Origin: Leptospiraceae bacterium
Lineage (GTDB): Bacteria; Spirochaetota; Leptospiria; Leptospirales; Leptospiraceae
NCBI GenBank assembly: GCA_016708435.1
Contig: JADJFV010000008.1
Coordinates: 133,501 to 197,500 of the forward strand
DNA length: 64,000 bases
Direction of reading: 5' to 3'
This document shows positions 36,913-47,191 of this stretch, piece by piece; position 1 is the first letter of the stretch, and the number at the start of each line of letters is the position of its first letter. The position numbers and the translations under genes are program-made. The notes below the pieces were generated by a model. It made no database searches, was not told where the DNA came from, and saw nothing but the letters and a program-made list of their open reading frames with translations.

Positions 36913-39023
36913 AATTACAAACTTTTCAGAGTTAAATAATCAATCGAATATTCGCATTGGTTCTGGATTGCTCTCTTAAGGATATTGTTGAAAATGAAAT
37001 TCAATTCAACATTCCAATATACCAAAGGCTATATGTCTGGAAGATAGATCAAATTAAAATTCTATTAGAAGATTTAAAAAATGCATTTCTAAATAATAAT
37101 GAAGAGTTCTATTTTCTCGGTTCAGTGATGTTTTCAAATACGATCGATAGTAAAATTGATTTAGTTGATGGTCAGCAACGTTTTACAACCTTGTGGTTGA
37201 TTTGTGATATATTAAGTGATATCGATGAAGAACTTAAAAACTTTACATATAATAATGAACCGAGAATTCTTTTTTCAATTAGGGATAGAGCACAAGCTTA
37301 TTTAAAGGATAAAAATACATTTAAAGAATTTTTAAATGAAAAAGGAGAATTAATTGCAGGGGCTGAATTAGAAGTAAGTGAAATAATCCCTTTGGCATTA
37401 GGTAGAGAAATCATAGAAGAAACAATAAACAATTTTCAAAAGGATGAGAAATTTGATAAGTTAAAGTTTAGTAAATTTATATTTTCCAATGTCCAATTAA
37501 CTTACACTATTATTCCTAAAGAATCTGATCTAAATAGAGTATTTGAGGCAATGAATAATCGAGGTAAACAATTAGAAAATCATGAAATTTTAAAATCAAG
37601 ATTATTGGAAAAAATTGAAAAAGCTGAAAGAAACCAGTACGCAATGATTTGGGATGCCTGCTCTCAAATGAATTCATACATTGAGAATAATTTAAAAAAT
37701 GTGAATAATTTTTCTTGGAAGGATATTTTTGGAAAGAAAGTTGATTTGGAAAATGAGTCTGAAAGTGATATTGATTTAGTTAATCTTGATATAATAACTC
37801 TATTAGCTAATAAAACTAAATCGGATGATTTTCCTTCTAAAAGTTTATTAGATATTCTTAATGATACATCTATCGAAAATGATTCGAAAAGAAATGAAAT
37901 TTCAGAGATAGAATATTATAGTAAAAGTGTTAGGAGCATTATATCCTTTCCAACCTTTTTACTTCATACTTTAAGAGTATTTCAAATAATAAAGCATAAT
38001 CAAGACTATAATTCATCTGAAATCAATGATAAAAAATTGTTAGATGTTTTTAATGTAAAAGAGTCTTTTTCAGATACCAAAGATGTTAAAAATTTTATTA
38101 AATTACTTTGGAAATTGAGAGTATTATTTGATAAATATGTAATAAAATGGATTTATAATGAAGATGAAAAGGAAGAATACCATTTTTTAGAGAAAATACA
38201 AATTTCTAAATCAATAATTAAAAATAAAGATGGGACGGAAAATGAAAATATAAGTGTTCAAAGAATTGAAACCACTGAAAAAGAATTATTAGATTTAATA
38301 AAACTTCAAGGAATGCTCTATCATTCGCAGGAAATGACAACTCAATATTGGTTAACACCTTTTTTATTTTTTCTTCAATCAAATGATAATTTAAACAGTA
38401 ACAAAATTGTAGAAAAATTAGAGAAACTTGAAAATGCATTGTTTTACTCAGAAACAAATACAAGTAAATTAAAAGATAGAACATTTAAAATTAATTTTCT
38501 AAATGAAGCAAATTTTTTAGATAATCTTGTAAATACTAGGGAATATTTATCTGGGTTCCATGGTACAGGATATCCGAATTATATTTTCTATAAATTGGAA
38601 TACATTTTATGGAAATATAGAGAATCAATTTGCAGGAGTTATAGTCTTGATCTTAAAAAATGGAATCGTTTTAGACTTACAGCAAAGAACTCAATAGAAC
38701 ATATATTTCCTCAGAAAACTAAAGATGAAAATGAACATATTATATACATTAAAGAAAATGAAATTTCAGAAATTAGTTTAAAAAATAAAAACCCATTAGA
38801 TGATTTTGGTAATTTGGTTTTATTATCTCCTGGAATGAATTCTGAGTATAGCAATAAACCTTTTCAAGAAAAAAAAGGAAAATTTGATGCTAAACAAGAA
38901 ATCGACTCTCTAAAATCTTCTATAATTTTTAAAAATACTTCTTGGAACTGGTCTTTAGCTAAGCAGCATAGAGATGATATGATTAATCTAATTGAGAAAT
39001 ATATAAATGAATTAAGGGACTAA
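36893..39023 (+). CDS. DUF262 plus DUF1524 (GmrSD-like) endonuclease protein, N-terminal frameshift
   Basis: The ATG at 36893 opens MQALINKITNFSELNNQSN and the frame changes near 36960 into a long frame of about 688 residues. The DUF262 motifs are FNIPIYQRLYVWKIDQI and LVDGQQRFTTLWLI. The C-terminal DUF1524-like His-Me finger reads NSIEHIFPQKTKDENEH with GNLVLLSPGMNSEYSNKPF. This is the domain order of fused GmrSD enzymes, which cleave glucosyl- or otherwise modified phage DNA. It is directly behind DUF262 gene 1 inside a type I RM locus. The target modification is unknown. Confidence 0.82.
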
Positions 39024-39072
39024 TGATGAAACTTAATCACAATAATCTTATCCCCAATACTGAGTCTTAATT

Positions 39073-39304
39073 ATGCCCCAAAAAAAGAACCCTAATCCCA
39101 ACGAATTCGACGAAACCCAATTATACACCACTCCAAATGGAAAGGGGAAAGTTGAAAAATTTTTTTGAATCAGGAGAACTAAAAGAAGAAGTGGTTAGTT
39201 CCATTTTGGAACAAACCACTCAACCATGGGGCATTAGAAGGAAAAGCGCACTAGAGATAAAAGTAAAATCCGACAAACCAGAATCCAGACAAAGAATACA
39301 ATAA
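39073..39304 (+). pseudogene. RhuM-family fragment, internally deleted and frameshifted
   Basis: Starting with MPQKKNPNPNEF, the reading TQLYTTPNGKGKVE resembles the N-terminus of RhuM/virulence-type proteins often embedded in type I RM loci. It then jumps to FFESGELKEEVVSSILE and, in another frame, TTQ..HGALEGKA, the next conserved block of that family. About 30 codons between them are missing, and the rest of the protein is absent. Matching is by memory of the family pattern. Confidence 0.45.
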
Positions 39305-39508
39305 AATATAGAAAAGTAAGGTAAATAATTGAGTATACTATTGCCGAAAATAGAAGGAAGAGGTCAGTGCAAATTAGGTTGGATTTCGTTCTAAATGTGA
39401 TGAGTTTTCTTTTTAAGATGGTATAGCCATAAATATTTTTCTTTGTTTGCATTTTTAGATTTACAATAAGTAAGGAAGCGACTCAAATATATAGGGAAGG
39501 AGGAATGA

Positions 39509-39784
39509 ATGAATACAACAAATAAAACGATTCATATTGATATTGAGATACCCGAGAAGCTTTTTTTTCCCTTGGCGAAGATATTTTTTGCTTAGAGGCA
39601 ACGTTAAATTATACGCTGCCATTTTTTTATTTCAATCTCATAAACTTTCATTAGGAAAATCAGCAGAGTTTGCAGGAGTTTCTAAAGATTATTTTTAGAT
39701 TTATTAAATCAATATAAAATACCTATCATTGACTATTCCAAAGAAGATTTGGATGAAGAACTTCTTAGACTACAAGAATGTTAA
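39509..39784 (+). pseudogene. UPF0175-type antitoxin, frameshifted
   Basis: ATG at 39509 with AAGGAGG upstream. The reading MNTTNKTIHIDIEIPEKLFF, later LYAAIFLFQSHKLSLGKSAE with FAGVSKDYF and LNQYKIPIIDYSKEDLDEEL fits the small UPF0175 DNA-binding antitoxin family but needs several one-base shifts in T-runs. It overlaps the PIN gene start by 7 bp (39778-39784), the usual arrangement. A second, unbroken UPF0175 gene without a partner is at 59844. Confidence 0.65.
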
Positions 39785-40259
39785 TAGTATCCGATGCATC
39801 TCCCTTAATTAGTCTTGCCTTATTGGATAAATTAGATCTTTAGAAAATCTATTCGATAAAGTATATGTCCCAGAAGAGGTATATAGAGAATTAACGCAAA
39901 AAGATAAACCTTATTCCGATAAATTTACAACTTACTTAGATGGTAAAGTAAAGAAAGTCAAAGACCTAACTTCAGTAAATATTTTAAAAAATGATATTGA
40001 TGCTGGAGAAGCAGAAGCTATTGTTTTAGCCATAGAAGAAGGAATTAAAGATATTTTAATCGATGATAATAAAGGAAGAACAAAAGCTAAAATGAACGGA
40101 TTAATTCCAATCGGAATCGTTGGTATATTATTGAGAGCGAAGCAGAAAGGACTGATAAGTGAAATCAAGCCTTATCTAGATAAACTAATGAACAATAAAA
40201 GAAGAATTTCACAACATTTATATGACCATGTGATTTTTCTTGCAAGTGAAAATAGGTAG
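39778..40259 (+). pseudogene. PIN-domain-like (DUF3368) toxin, one frameshift
   Basis: MLIVSDASPLISLALLDKLD opens the gene; a stop at TAG follows unless one base is added near 39841. The rest reads ENLFDKVYVPEEVYRELTQK, later NDIDAGEAEAIVLAIEEG and ILIDDNKGRTKAKMNGL. The conserved acidic residues of the PIN fold (D6, the E in VYREL, the Asp/Glu in DAGEAEA and DDNKGR) are all there. PIN toxins are metal-dependent RNases; the partner is the UPF0175 gene just upstream. Confidence 0.7.
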
Positions 40260-40270
40260 TAAATAAAATC

Positions 40271-43200
40271 ATGACATCCCAATACTCCGAAGACAACCTA
40301 ATTGAGCAAACGGCAATTGATTTATTTAAAGTTCAATTGGGATGGCAGGTCGAACTTGCTTTTAACGCTGAAACTTTCGGTGCAGGAAGTATGCTCGGTC
40401 GTGAGAATAAAACAGAAATACTTCTTAGAAAAGTATTTTTAGATAAGTTAAAAGAGTTTAATCCTAATTTACCCCGAAAGCCTATGATGAGGCATACAGT
40501 AAATTATCCGAAGCAAGGTGTCACTAAAGTCACTCTCAGAAATCAATTTTGAAAAATACAATATGCTAAAGAATGGAATTCAAATTGATTTTATTAACGA
40601 AAAAAGGCGAGCAAATAAAAATAAAACTCTCCGAGTATTTGATTTTGAAAATCCAGAGGCTAATAGCTTTTTAGCCGTTCGACAATTATGGATTCAAGGA
40701 AAAAGCAATCGGGAGCGAAGACCGATATAATTGGTTTTGTGAATGGAATACCTTTACTCTTTATCAGCTTAAGCCGCACATCGTAAATTAGAATCTGCGT
40801 ATAACGATAATTTTACCGATTACAAGGATGTAATCCCAAACTTGTTTTATTATAATGCATTTGTCATCTTGAGCAATGGAATTGAAAGTCGGATAGGAAG
40901 TGTCACAGGTAAGTATCAACATTTTCATGAATGGAAACGTATCACAGAAGATGATGAGGGAATTGTTGCTTTAGATAGAATCATTCTTGGCGTTTGTGAT
41001 AAAAAAAGATTTTTAGATCTCTTTGAAAATTTCATTCTATTTGATACATCTTTAGGAAAGCAATCAAGCTAATCGCCCGAAACCACCAATTTATTGGAGT
41101 AAACAAAGCCATTGAAAATATCCAACATAAAAATAATCTGTATCAGCTAGGAAAAATAAGTTTAGAAGAAAAACAAAAACTCGGAGTCTTCTGGCATACA
41201 CAGGGAAGTGGGAAATCCTATTCCATGGTTTTCTTTTGTCAAAAAATCCATCGCAAGTTTACTGGTAGCTATACATTCTTAATAGTCACAGATAGAAAAG
41301 AATTAGAGACTCAAATTTATGGAACCTTTAATGGAGTGAATGCCGTTCCGCAAATAAAATCAGGCTCTAGAGATTCTGTCAAAGCTGATAGCGGCAAAAA
41401 TTTAACGGAGTTACTTAGCTTTCCGCATCGTTATTTATTTTCGTTAATTCATAAATTTAATTTCAAAGAAGAAATCACCGAGCGGGATAACATTATCGTA
41501 ATCTCCGATGAAGCTCATAGAACTCAGGGTGGAAGTTTGGCAATGAATTTAAGAAATGCTTTACCGAATGCATCCTTTATTGGATTCACTGGCACTCCAC
41601 TTTTTAAAGATGATGAATTGACTAAAAAGATTTTTGGAGATTATATCTCTCGTTATGATTTTAAACGGAGTGTAGATGATGGGGCGACTGTTCCGTTATA
41701 CTATGAGAATCGGGGTGAATATCTTGGATTAGAAAATCCTGCCATCAATGAGCAGATAAGAGCTGTTATAGACTCGGAAAGTGAAGATTTAGACAGTGAT
41801 GAGCGAAGTAAAATAGAGCAGCTCTTCGCAAGAGAATACCCAATCTTAACCGCTAAAAAGCGATTGGAAGCAATTGCCAAAGATGTAGTCTTTCATTTCT
41901 GTAACCGAGGGTATAAAGGCAAAGGAATGTTTATCGCACTCGATAAAATCACTGCTGTTAAGATGTATAATCTTATTACAGAGCATTGGAACAAATATAT
42001 CGAGCAACTAGAAAAGGAAATTGAAAATGATAAATATGGAGACCAAGAATTATTAGAAAAAAGTCGTGAGTTGCATTGGATAAAGGAAACAGAAGTTTGT
42101 GTCGTGGTGAGTCCTGAACAAAATGAAATCCAGAAGTTCAAAAAATGGGATTTAGACATTGAGCCACACCGTGAAAAAATGAACACGCAAGATTTAGAAA
42201 CAAGATTTAAAGATGAGAATGATCCATTTCGTTTTGTCATCGTTTGTGCCATGTGGATAACCGGATTTGATGTCCCTACACTTTCGACATTGTATTTAGA
42301 TAAACCATTAAAATCACATACGCTCATGCAGGCAATCGCAAGAGCAAACCGAATCAGCGAAGGTAAGAACAATGGACTTATTGTGGATTATATCGAAACA
42401 TACATTGCCTTACTCGATGCGCTTGCCATTTACGGAGCAGGCGGCGGTGATGGTGGAGGTGGAAAACCAGAGCTTCCAGTAAAACCAAAAGAGGAATTGA
42501 TTCGACAGTTGGAGGAAGTTTTAACAGCTGTAGAAGCATTCTTACAAGAAGAAGTAAATTTTAATTTGAACGAATTGATTCAAGCAGATGGCTTACAGAA
42601 ATTAGCCTCCATTGAGAGAGGATTAAATGCAATCTATACAAATGATGAAACAAAACGAAAATTTCAGATTTTAACTAGAGAAGTTTTTAAAAAATACAAA
42701 GCATTGCAGCCTGACAAAATATTAAATCAATTTAGAGCAAGACGAGATGCAATCAATGCTTTGTATGAAGCAATTGAAGAGAATATTCAAAGTGCTGATG
42801 TTTCGGAATTGATGAAAAAGATTCAGGATATAGTGGATAAGTCGATTGAAAATAAACTTATAAATACACCGGAGATAATTAAGGCAAATCTCAAAAAAGA
42901 TAGCCAAAATACAGAATCCATTTTTGTTAAAGATAGAATCATTGATTTGAGTGGACTTAATTTTGAGATTCTAGAAAAATACTTCTTAAAAACTAAAAAC
43001 AAAAACGCGGCAGTAAAGTCTCTGAAAGACCAGGTAGAAAATAAATTAGCGCAAATGGTTGCTATGAATCCTTCGCGCGTAGATTTTTATAAAAAATATA
43101 CTGTGATTATTGATGATTATAATAAACGAAAGATTCTACTGTAATAGAAGAGACATTTCGCAAATTAATAGACTTCGTAAATTCTTTATCTGAAGAAGAG

Positions 43201-43536
43201 TTAGAAACAAAGAGGGAAGGATTAACCGAAGAACAAAAAGCTATTTTTGATATTCTACGAAAACCAAATCTCACAGAGCCAGATAAGAAAAAAATTAAAG
43301 AAATCGCTATTGAACTTCTCGAAGAATTAAAAAGAGAAAAACTAAAAGTGGAACATTGGTCTGATAAATCCGTTACCTCCGCCGCTGTTTTTAATACTGT
43401 GAATAAAACTCTCTTTGAATCATTGCCTTTTCCAATTTACGAATCAGATGACATTACGCAAAAGACATTACTAGTTTTCGATCACTTAAAGAATAAATAC
43501 TTTGGTGGCGGAGTTAGTGTTTATGGAGTCTATTAG
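40271..43536 (+). pseudogene. hsdR: type I restriction endonuclease R subunit, several frameshifts
   Basis: Frames 40271-40552, 40518-40730, 40842-41072, 41225-43144 and 43348-43536 assemble into an HsdR of about 1,089 residues, the usual size. N-terminus NLIEQTAIDLFKVQLGWQ; helicase motif I WHTQGSGKSYSMVFF near 41.19 kb; motif II ISDEAHRTQGGS near 41.5 kb; GFTGTPLF near 41.6 kb; IVCAMWITGFDVPTLSTLYL and later ARANR near 42.3 kb. The nuclease motif region lies in the first, broken frames. Enzyme translocates and cuts unmodified DNA with HsdM/HsdS. Indels may be sequence errors. Confidence 0.82.
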
Positions 43537-43596
43537 CTCCCCCTTTTACTTAAAGAGAAAACAATACCCTCCGTACCTCTGTGTCTCTGTACCCAT

Positions 43597-43712
43597 CCAA
43601 TGTCATTAAGATAAGGTTTTCACCGCACGAAGTTCACGAAGGGGTTTATGAACCGTCTTTTCTTCGTGTTCTTCGGCCCTTCGTGGTGAAATTGTTTTCT
43701 TAATGACATTGG
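43597..43712. repeat. nested palindrome between hsdR and rpmH
   Basis: Outer arms CCAATGTCATTAAG (43597-43610) and the exact reverse complement (43699-43712) surround an inner imperfect inverted repeat with TTTTCACCGCACGAAG against CTTCGTGGTGAAA. The 295-bp gap it sits in otherwise holds no gene. The region also has a CTCTGTGTCTCTGT string; a similar one precedes pntA2 at 27.6 kb. Confidence 0.65.
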
Positions 43713-43831
43713 AACCCCATCCCCAAAACCCGACCACCTCTCCTCTTTTCATTGACTCTAACATAAGCCAAAATATCCTGACCTTGTACTCCTATATTAT
43801 CATACTGTAATCATATTTATAAGGTAAAAAG

Positions 43832-43993
43832 ATGAAAAGAACGTTTCAACCAAGTAGAATCAAAAGAGCCAGAACTCATGGCTTTAAGTCTCGCATGTCA
43901 ACTGCTGCAGGAAGAGCAGTATTGGCAAGAAGAAGAGCAAAAGGCAGATATAAACTCACTGTTTCCGATGAAAAAGTCGGAAAGAAATTTTAG
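43832..43993 (+). CDS. rpmH: 50S ribosomal protein L34
   Basis: 53 residues of L34: MKRTFQPSRIKRARTHGFKS, then RMSTAAGRAVLARRRAKGRY, with an unusual C-terminal extension TVSDEKVGKKF. The gene has AAGG upstream and is followed 10 bp later by rnpA, the conserved start of the rpmH-rnpA-yidD-yidC block. dnaA, often upstream in other bacteria, is absent; the hsdR gene lies there. Confidence 0.93.
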   Translation: MKRTFQPSRIKRARTHGFKSRMSTAAGRAVLARRRAKGRYKLTVSDEKVGKKF

Positions 43994-44003
43994 TTAGAGG
44001 TTT

Positions 44004-44336
44004 TTGACTAGGAAATCGGAAACTCTAAAGGCAAAAGAAGAGATTCAGCGTCTTTTTAAGTCTGGCAAAAGAGTAAAAGCCAAACATGTTTCTATAGTCT
44101 ATGCGCCGAGCGACCGTTTATCTTCTCGTTTTCTTTTTTGTGCTGATAGATCAGCTAGAAAGGCAAACGAGCGCAATCGAATTAAACGGGTATTACGCGC
44201 ATTGATCGCTTCGAATCAACAAAGCATTGAGGGTAATATGGATATTGCGCTCATTGCTAGTTACGGATTCACTGAATTGAGTTTTGAAGCAAGGCTTAAA
44301 ACTCTTAAAAATCTCTTCTCAAAATTAGAATCATGA
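44004..44336 (+). CDS. rnpA: ribonuclease P protein component
   Basis: 110 residues, the usual size. The start is TTG at 44004 with AGAGG upstream. The core RNA-binding signature RSARKANERNRIKRVLRALI at about 51-70 matches the RNR motif of RnpA. It supports RNase P RNA in removing 5' leaders from pre-tRNAs. It overlaps yidD by 4 bp. Confidence 0.92.
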   Translation: MTRKSETLKAKEEIQRLFKSGKRVKAKHVSIVYAPSDRLSSRFLFCADRSARKANERNRIKRVLRALIASNQQSIEGNMDIALIASYGFTELSFEARLKTLKNLFSKLES

Positions 44337-44563
44337 ATACAGTATTTATTTTTCTGATTCGGATTTATAAAAAAATCATTTCTCCTTTATTGCCTAGTGC
44401 ATGTCGGTTTTATCCGAGTTGCTCGGAGTATGCTATTCAAGCATTTCAGGAGTATGGGTTTTTTAAAGCCTTCTACCTATCCGTAAATAGAATTTCCAGA
44501 TGCAATCCAATGTCAGACGGATATCTCGATCCAGTACCACCAAACCCAAAAAATAAATCATAG
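44333..44563 (+). CDS. yidD: membrane protein insertion efficiency factor YidD
   Basis: 76 residues with the family pattern PSACRFYPSCSEYAIQAFQE and RISRCNPMSDGYLDPVP. YidD is a small amphipathic inner-membrane protein that aids YidC. It overlaps rnpA by 4 bp and precedes yidC by 11 bp. Confidence 0.93.
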   Translation: MNTVFIFLIRIYKKIISPLLPSACRFYPSCSEYAIQAFQEYGFFKAFYLSVNRISRCNPMSDGYLDPVPPNPKNKS

Positions 44564-44574
44564 AGGCATATTGA

Positions 44575-46468
44575 ATGGAAGAAAGACAAGGCAGACTATT
44601 ACTCGCAATCGTATTAAGTTTAGGAGTTTGGATGGGGGTTAACTACTTCATATTCCCTCCTACCCTCCGAAGAAAACTCCAATTACAAATCAAGTCAAAG
44701 ACGCGAAGGATGCAAAGACAGTAGATGTTGCAAAAGACGCAAAAGAAGTAAAGATTGACAAAAAGAAAATGCAGTTCTCACAAAACCAACTGAAATTAAA
44801 ACTATCGATCCAAAAGATGTAAAGAAATTTTATATTGTTACTTCTTCTTTTCTGGCTGAGTTTAGTTCTCTCGGTGGGCGCATTGAACGATTCTACGTTA
44901 AGAATTATCCTGACCTAGAAGGCAGTGAAGTCATGATTATCAAAAGTGAAAGCGATCTAGTTGACTTCAATGGTGAGAAATACAAGGCAATCGAGATTAC
45001 CCGCGATAGAGGATTTGATTTTAGCATTACAGGTGCAAAAGAAGAAATATCCGCTCCTATCTTTAATCATGTAAATTTTACAGTCAATTATGATGAAGCC
45101 AAACAGATTCTCAGTTTCGAAGCTATCTCACCTGATAAAACTTATTCTCTTAAGAAAGAATATTCGTTTTATAAATCTGAAAATTATTTTAAATACAACA
45201 TGACTCTTACAAACCTGACTAAAGACAAATTGCCATTAGCCAGTGCAAATGCTCCTATCTACTTCAAGTCCTTTGGTAGTCTAGGTCCTGTTAAGGGTCC
45301 GATCATTCCTGAGAAAGACCAAGTCCACTACTATAGATTCTTTTTTCTAGATGGTTCTTTTAATGATAATCTAGATGGAGTCAGCGTAGAGGGCTTTGGC
45401 TCTAAAATGAAATCTTTCTTCGGATTTGGAAGTGATACACCAGTTGCAAACAAAGATGCAAACTTTGATACAGTCTTAAAGAAATCAGAGCCAGTCGATT
45501 TCTTTGGAACAGGTAGTCGTTATTTTATCGCGGTATTAAATCCTCTCAGTGGAACCAAGCCTTCCGGTGTTCTTTTAGATAACCGAAAAGGAAATGTGAA
45601 CGGAGTATCTGCGGTTTACGATAATATTACTCTTGAGCCAAATGCTGCGGTTAGTTTTGATTATGCGGCATACGTTGGGATACGCGAGTTAGATGGAATG
45701 TCTTTTCGCGATAAGACAATTGACCCGAAAGAAACAAAGACTACTCCATTTGCTGGACTCAGTGAGAAGTTAGACAAGTCATTCAATCAGGGGATAACAA
45801 CACCTTTCCGCCATGGTATTGTTTGGATATTAAAAAAACTACACGTTGTCATTCCTAACTACGGTTGGTGTATTATTATCTTTGGAATTTTATTTAAAGC
45901 AATCTTCTATCCTTTGAATCAAAAGCAAGCGGATAGTATGAAGAAGATGCAAGAGCTTAGTCCTCAGATCAAAGTCATCAACGAGAAATACGAAAAAGAT
46001 CCTGCTCTAAAGCAACAGAAGATTATGGAGCTTTATAAAAAGAATGGAACCAATCCAATGGGTGGATGTCTGCCTATGCTTGTGCAAATTCCAATCTTCA
46101 TTGCTTTATACACCGCGTTCAGTGATACGATTGATCTCTGGAAGTCTCCCTTCTTATGGGTAACTGATTTAAGTGAGCCAGATACAATCTGGACGACTCC
46201 TGCTCTACTTGGAGTTTCTGGTATCGCGCTTAACGTTCTTCCACTCATCATGGTTGGAACACAAGTAGTTCAAACAAAGATGACATCTGTGACTACAGAC
46301 CCAAATCAAAAAACCATGATGTATCTTATGCCGCTTATCATGTTGTATTTTTTCTGGACAATGCCATCAGGGGTTACACTCTATTGGACGATTCAGAACG
46401 TATTGTCTATTGTTCAACAGACAGTTACAAATAGACTCGGCAAGAAAAATCTATTAAAGACGAAATAA
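44575..46468 (+). CDS. yidC: membrane protein insertase YidC, two frameshifts near the N-terminus
   Basis: From the ATG at 44575 (MEERQGRLLLAIVLSLGVWM, the first membrane helix) the frame is lost near 44660 and again near 44765, both next to homopolymers; from 44.8 kb on the frame is clean. The restored protein is about 631 residues. A large periplasmic domain is followed by the conserved insertase core with GCLPMLVQIPIFIALYTAFS near the C-terminal third and IQNVLSIVQQTVTNR at the end. YidC inserts membrane proteins alone or with Sec. As the gene is expected to be essential, these breaks are probably sequence errors. Confidence 0.9.
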
Positions 46469-46480
46469 TAAGGAGCAGAT

Positions 46481-47191
46481 ATGTTAGGATATATTTTTGA
46501 AGCAGAAGCAAAAACTAAATCAGAAGCAGAAGAATTTACTTTAAGCACTTTAAGACTCGAAGAAGGAGATTTAAAGTTTGAAACTGTTGATCCTGGTAAA
46601 AGCGGATTCTTAGGATTTACCTCTAAGAAGCCTGCTATCGTTCGTGCCTATGTTTCCTCTAAAGACTTACCAGCAGAAAAAATCATTCATGGAATCGTAA
46701 TTACCATTCTTAAAAAAATGGGCGTTGAAGCAGAAGTAGTAGGGATGGGAGATGTAGACGGAAAAATCTACATCGAGCTAGGAAGTGCAGAATCAGGAAT
46801 CCTTATCGGAAAACGCGGGGCTACTCTTGATTCACTCCAATTTATATTAAACCTAATGGTAGATCAAAAGGTTCGTCATGGTAGAAAAATTATACTAGAC
46901 ATTGAATCTTATCGCGATAAGCGGGAAATGTCGCTTATCCGCTTGAGTCGCTCGATTGCTTCCGGTGTTGCTAAGACAGGAAGATCAAGACTACTAGAAC
47001 CAATGAATCCGTATGAGAGACGCATTATTCATATGGCACTCCAAAAAGATGAAAAGGTATTTACTCGAAGTGAAGGAAATGGAACTTACAAAAGAGTTCG
47101 TGTGATTTCTTCCAAAGATAGACATAAATACAAAGATGTTGAAAATAAAAATCCGGATCTACCGGATGATGATGACAATCTAGACGCTTAG
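46481..47191 (+). CDS. jag: Jag/KhpB RNA-binding protein
   Basis: 236 residues with the three-part Jag layout: N-terminal Jag-N domain (EAEAKTKSEAEEF), a KH domain (IGKRGATLDSLQFILNLMV near 110-128) and a C-terminal R3H domain (MNPYERRIIHMALQKDEKV near 168). It binds RNA and influences envelope growth in other bacteria. AAGGAG precedes the start. The stop overlaps the mnmE start by 1 bp. Confidence 0.9.
   Translation: MLGYIFEAEAKTKSEAEEFTLSTLRLEEGDLKFETVDPGKSGFLGFTSKKPAIVRAYVSSKDLPAEKIIHGIVITILKKMGVEAEVVGMGDVDGKIYIELGSAESGILIGKRGATLDSLQFILNLMVDQKVRHGRKIILDIESYRDKREMSLIRLSRSIASGVAKTGRSRLLEPMNPYERRIIHMALQKDEKVFTRSEGNGTYKRVRVISSKDRHKYKDVENKNPDLPDDDDNLDA

Noticed and set aside
39234..39452. 72-residue hydrophobic minus-strand open frame
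   Set aside because: Low-complexity AT-rich hydrophobic frame without a ribosome site, overlapping the RhuM-like fragment; probably spurious.
43555..43830. Possible CRISPR or tRNA in the gap before rpmH
   Set aside because: Only one nested palindrome, no repeat array and no tRNA-like cloverleaf.
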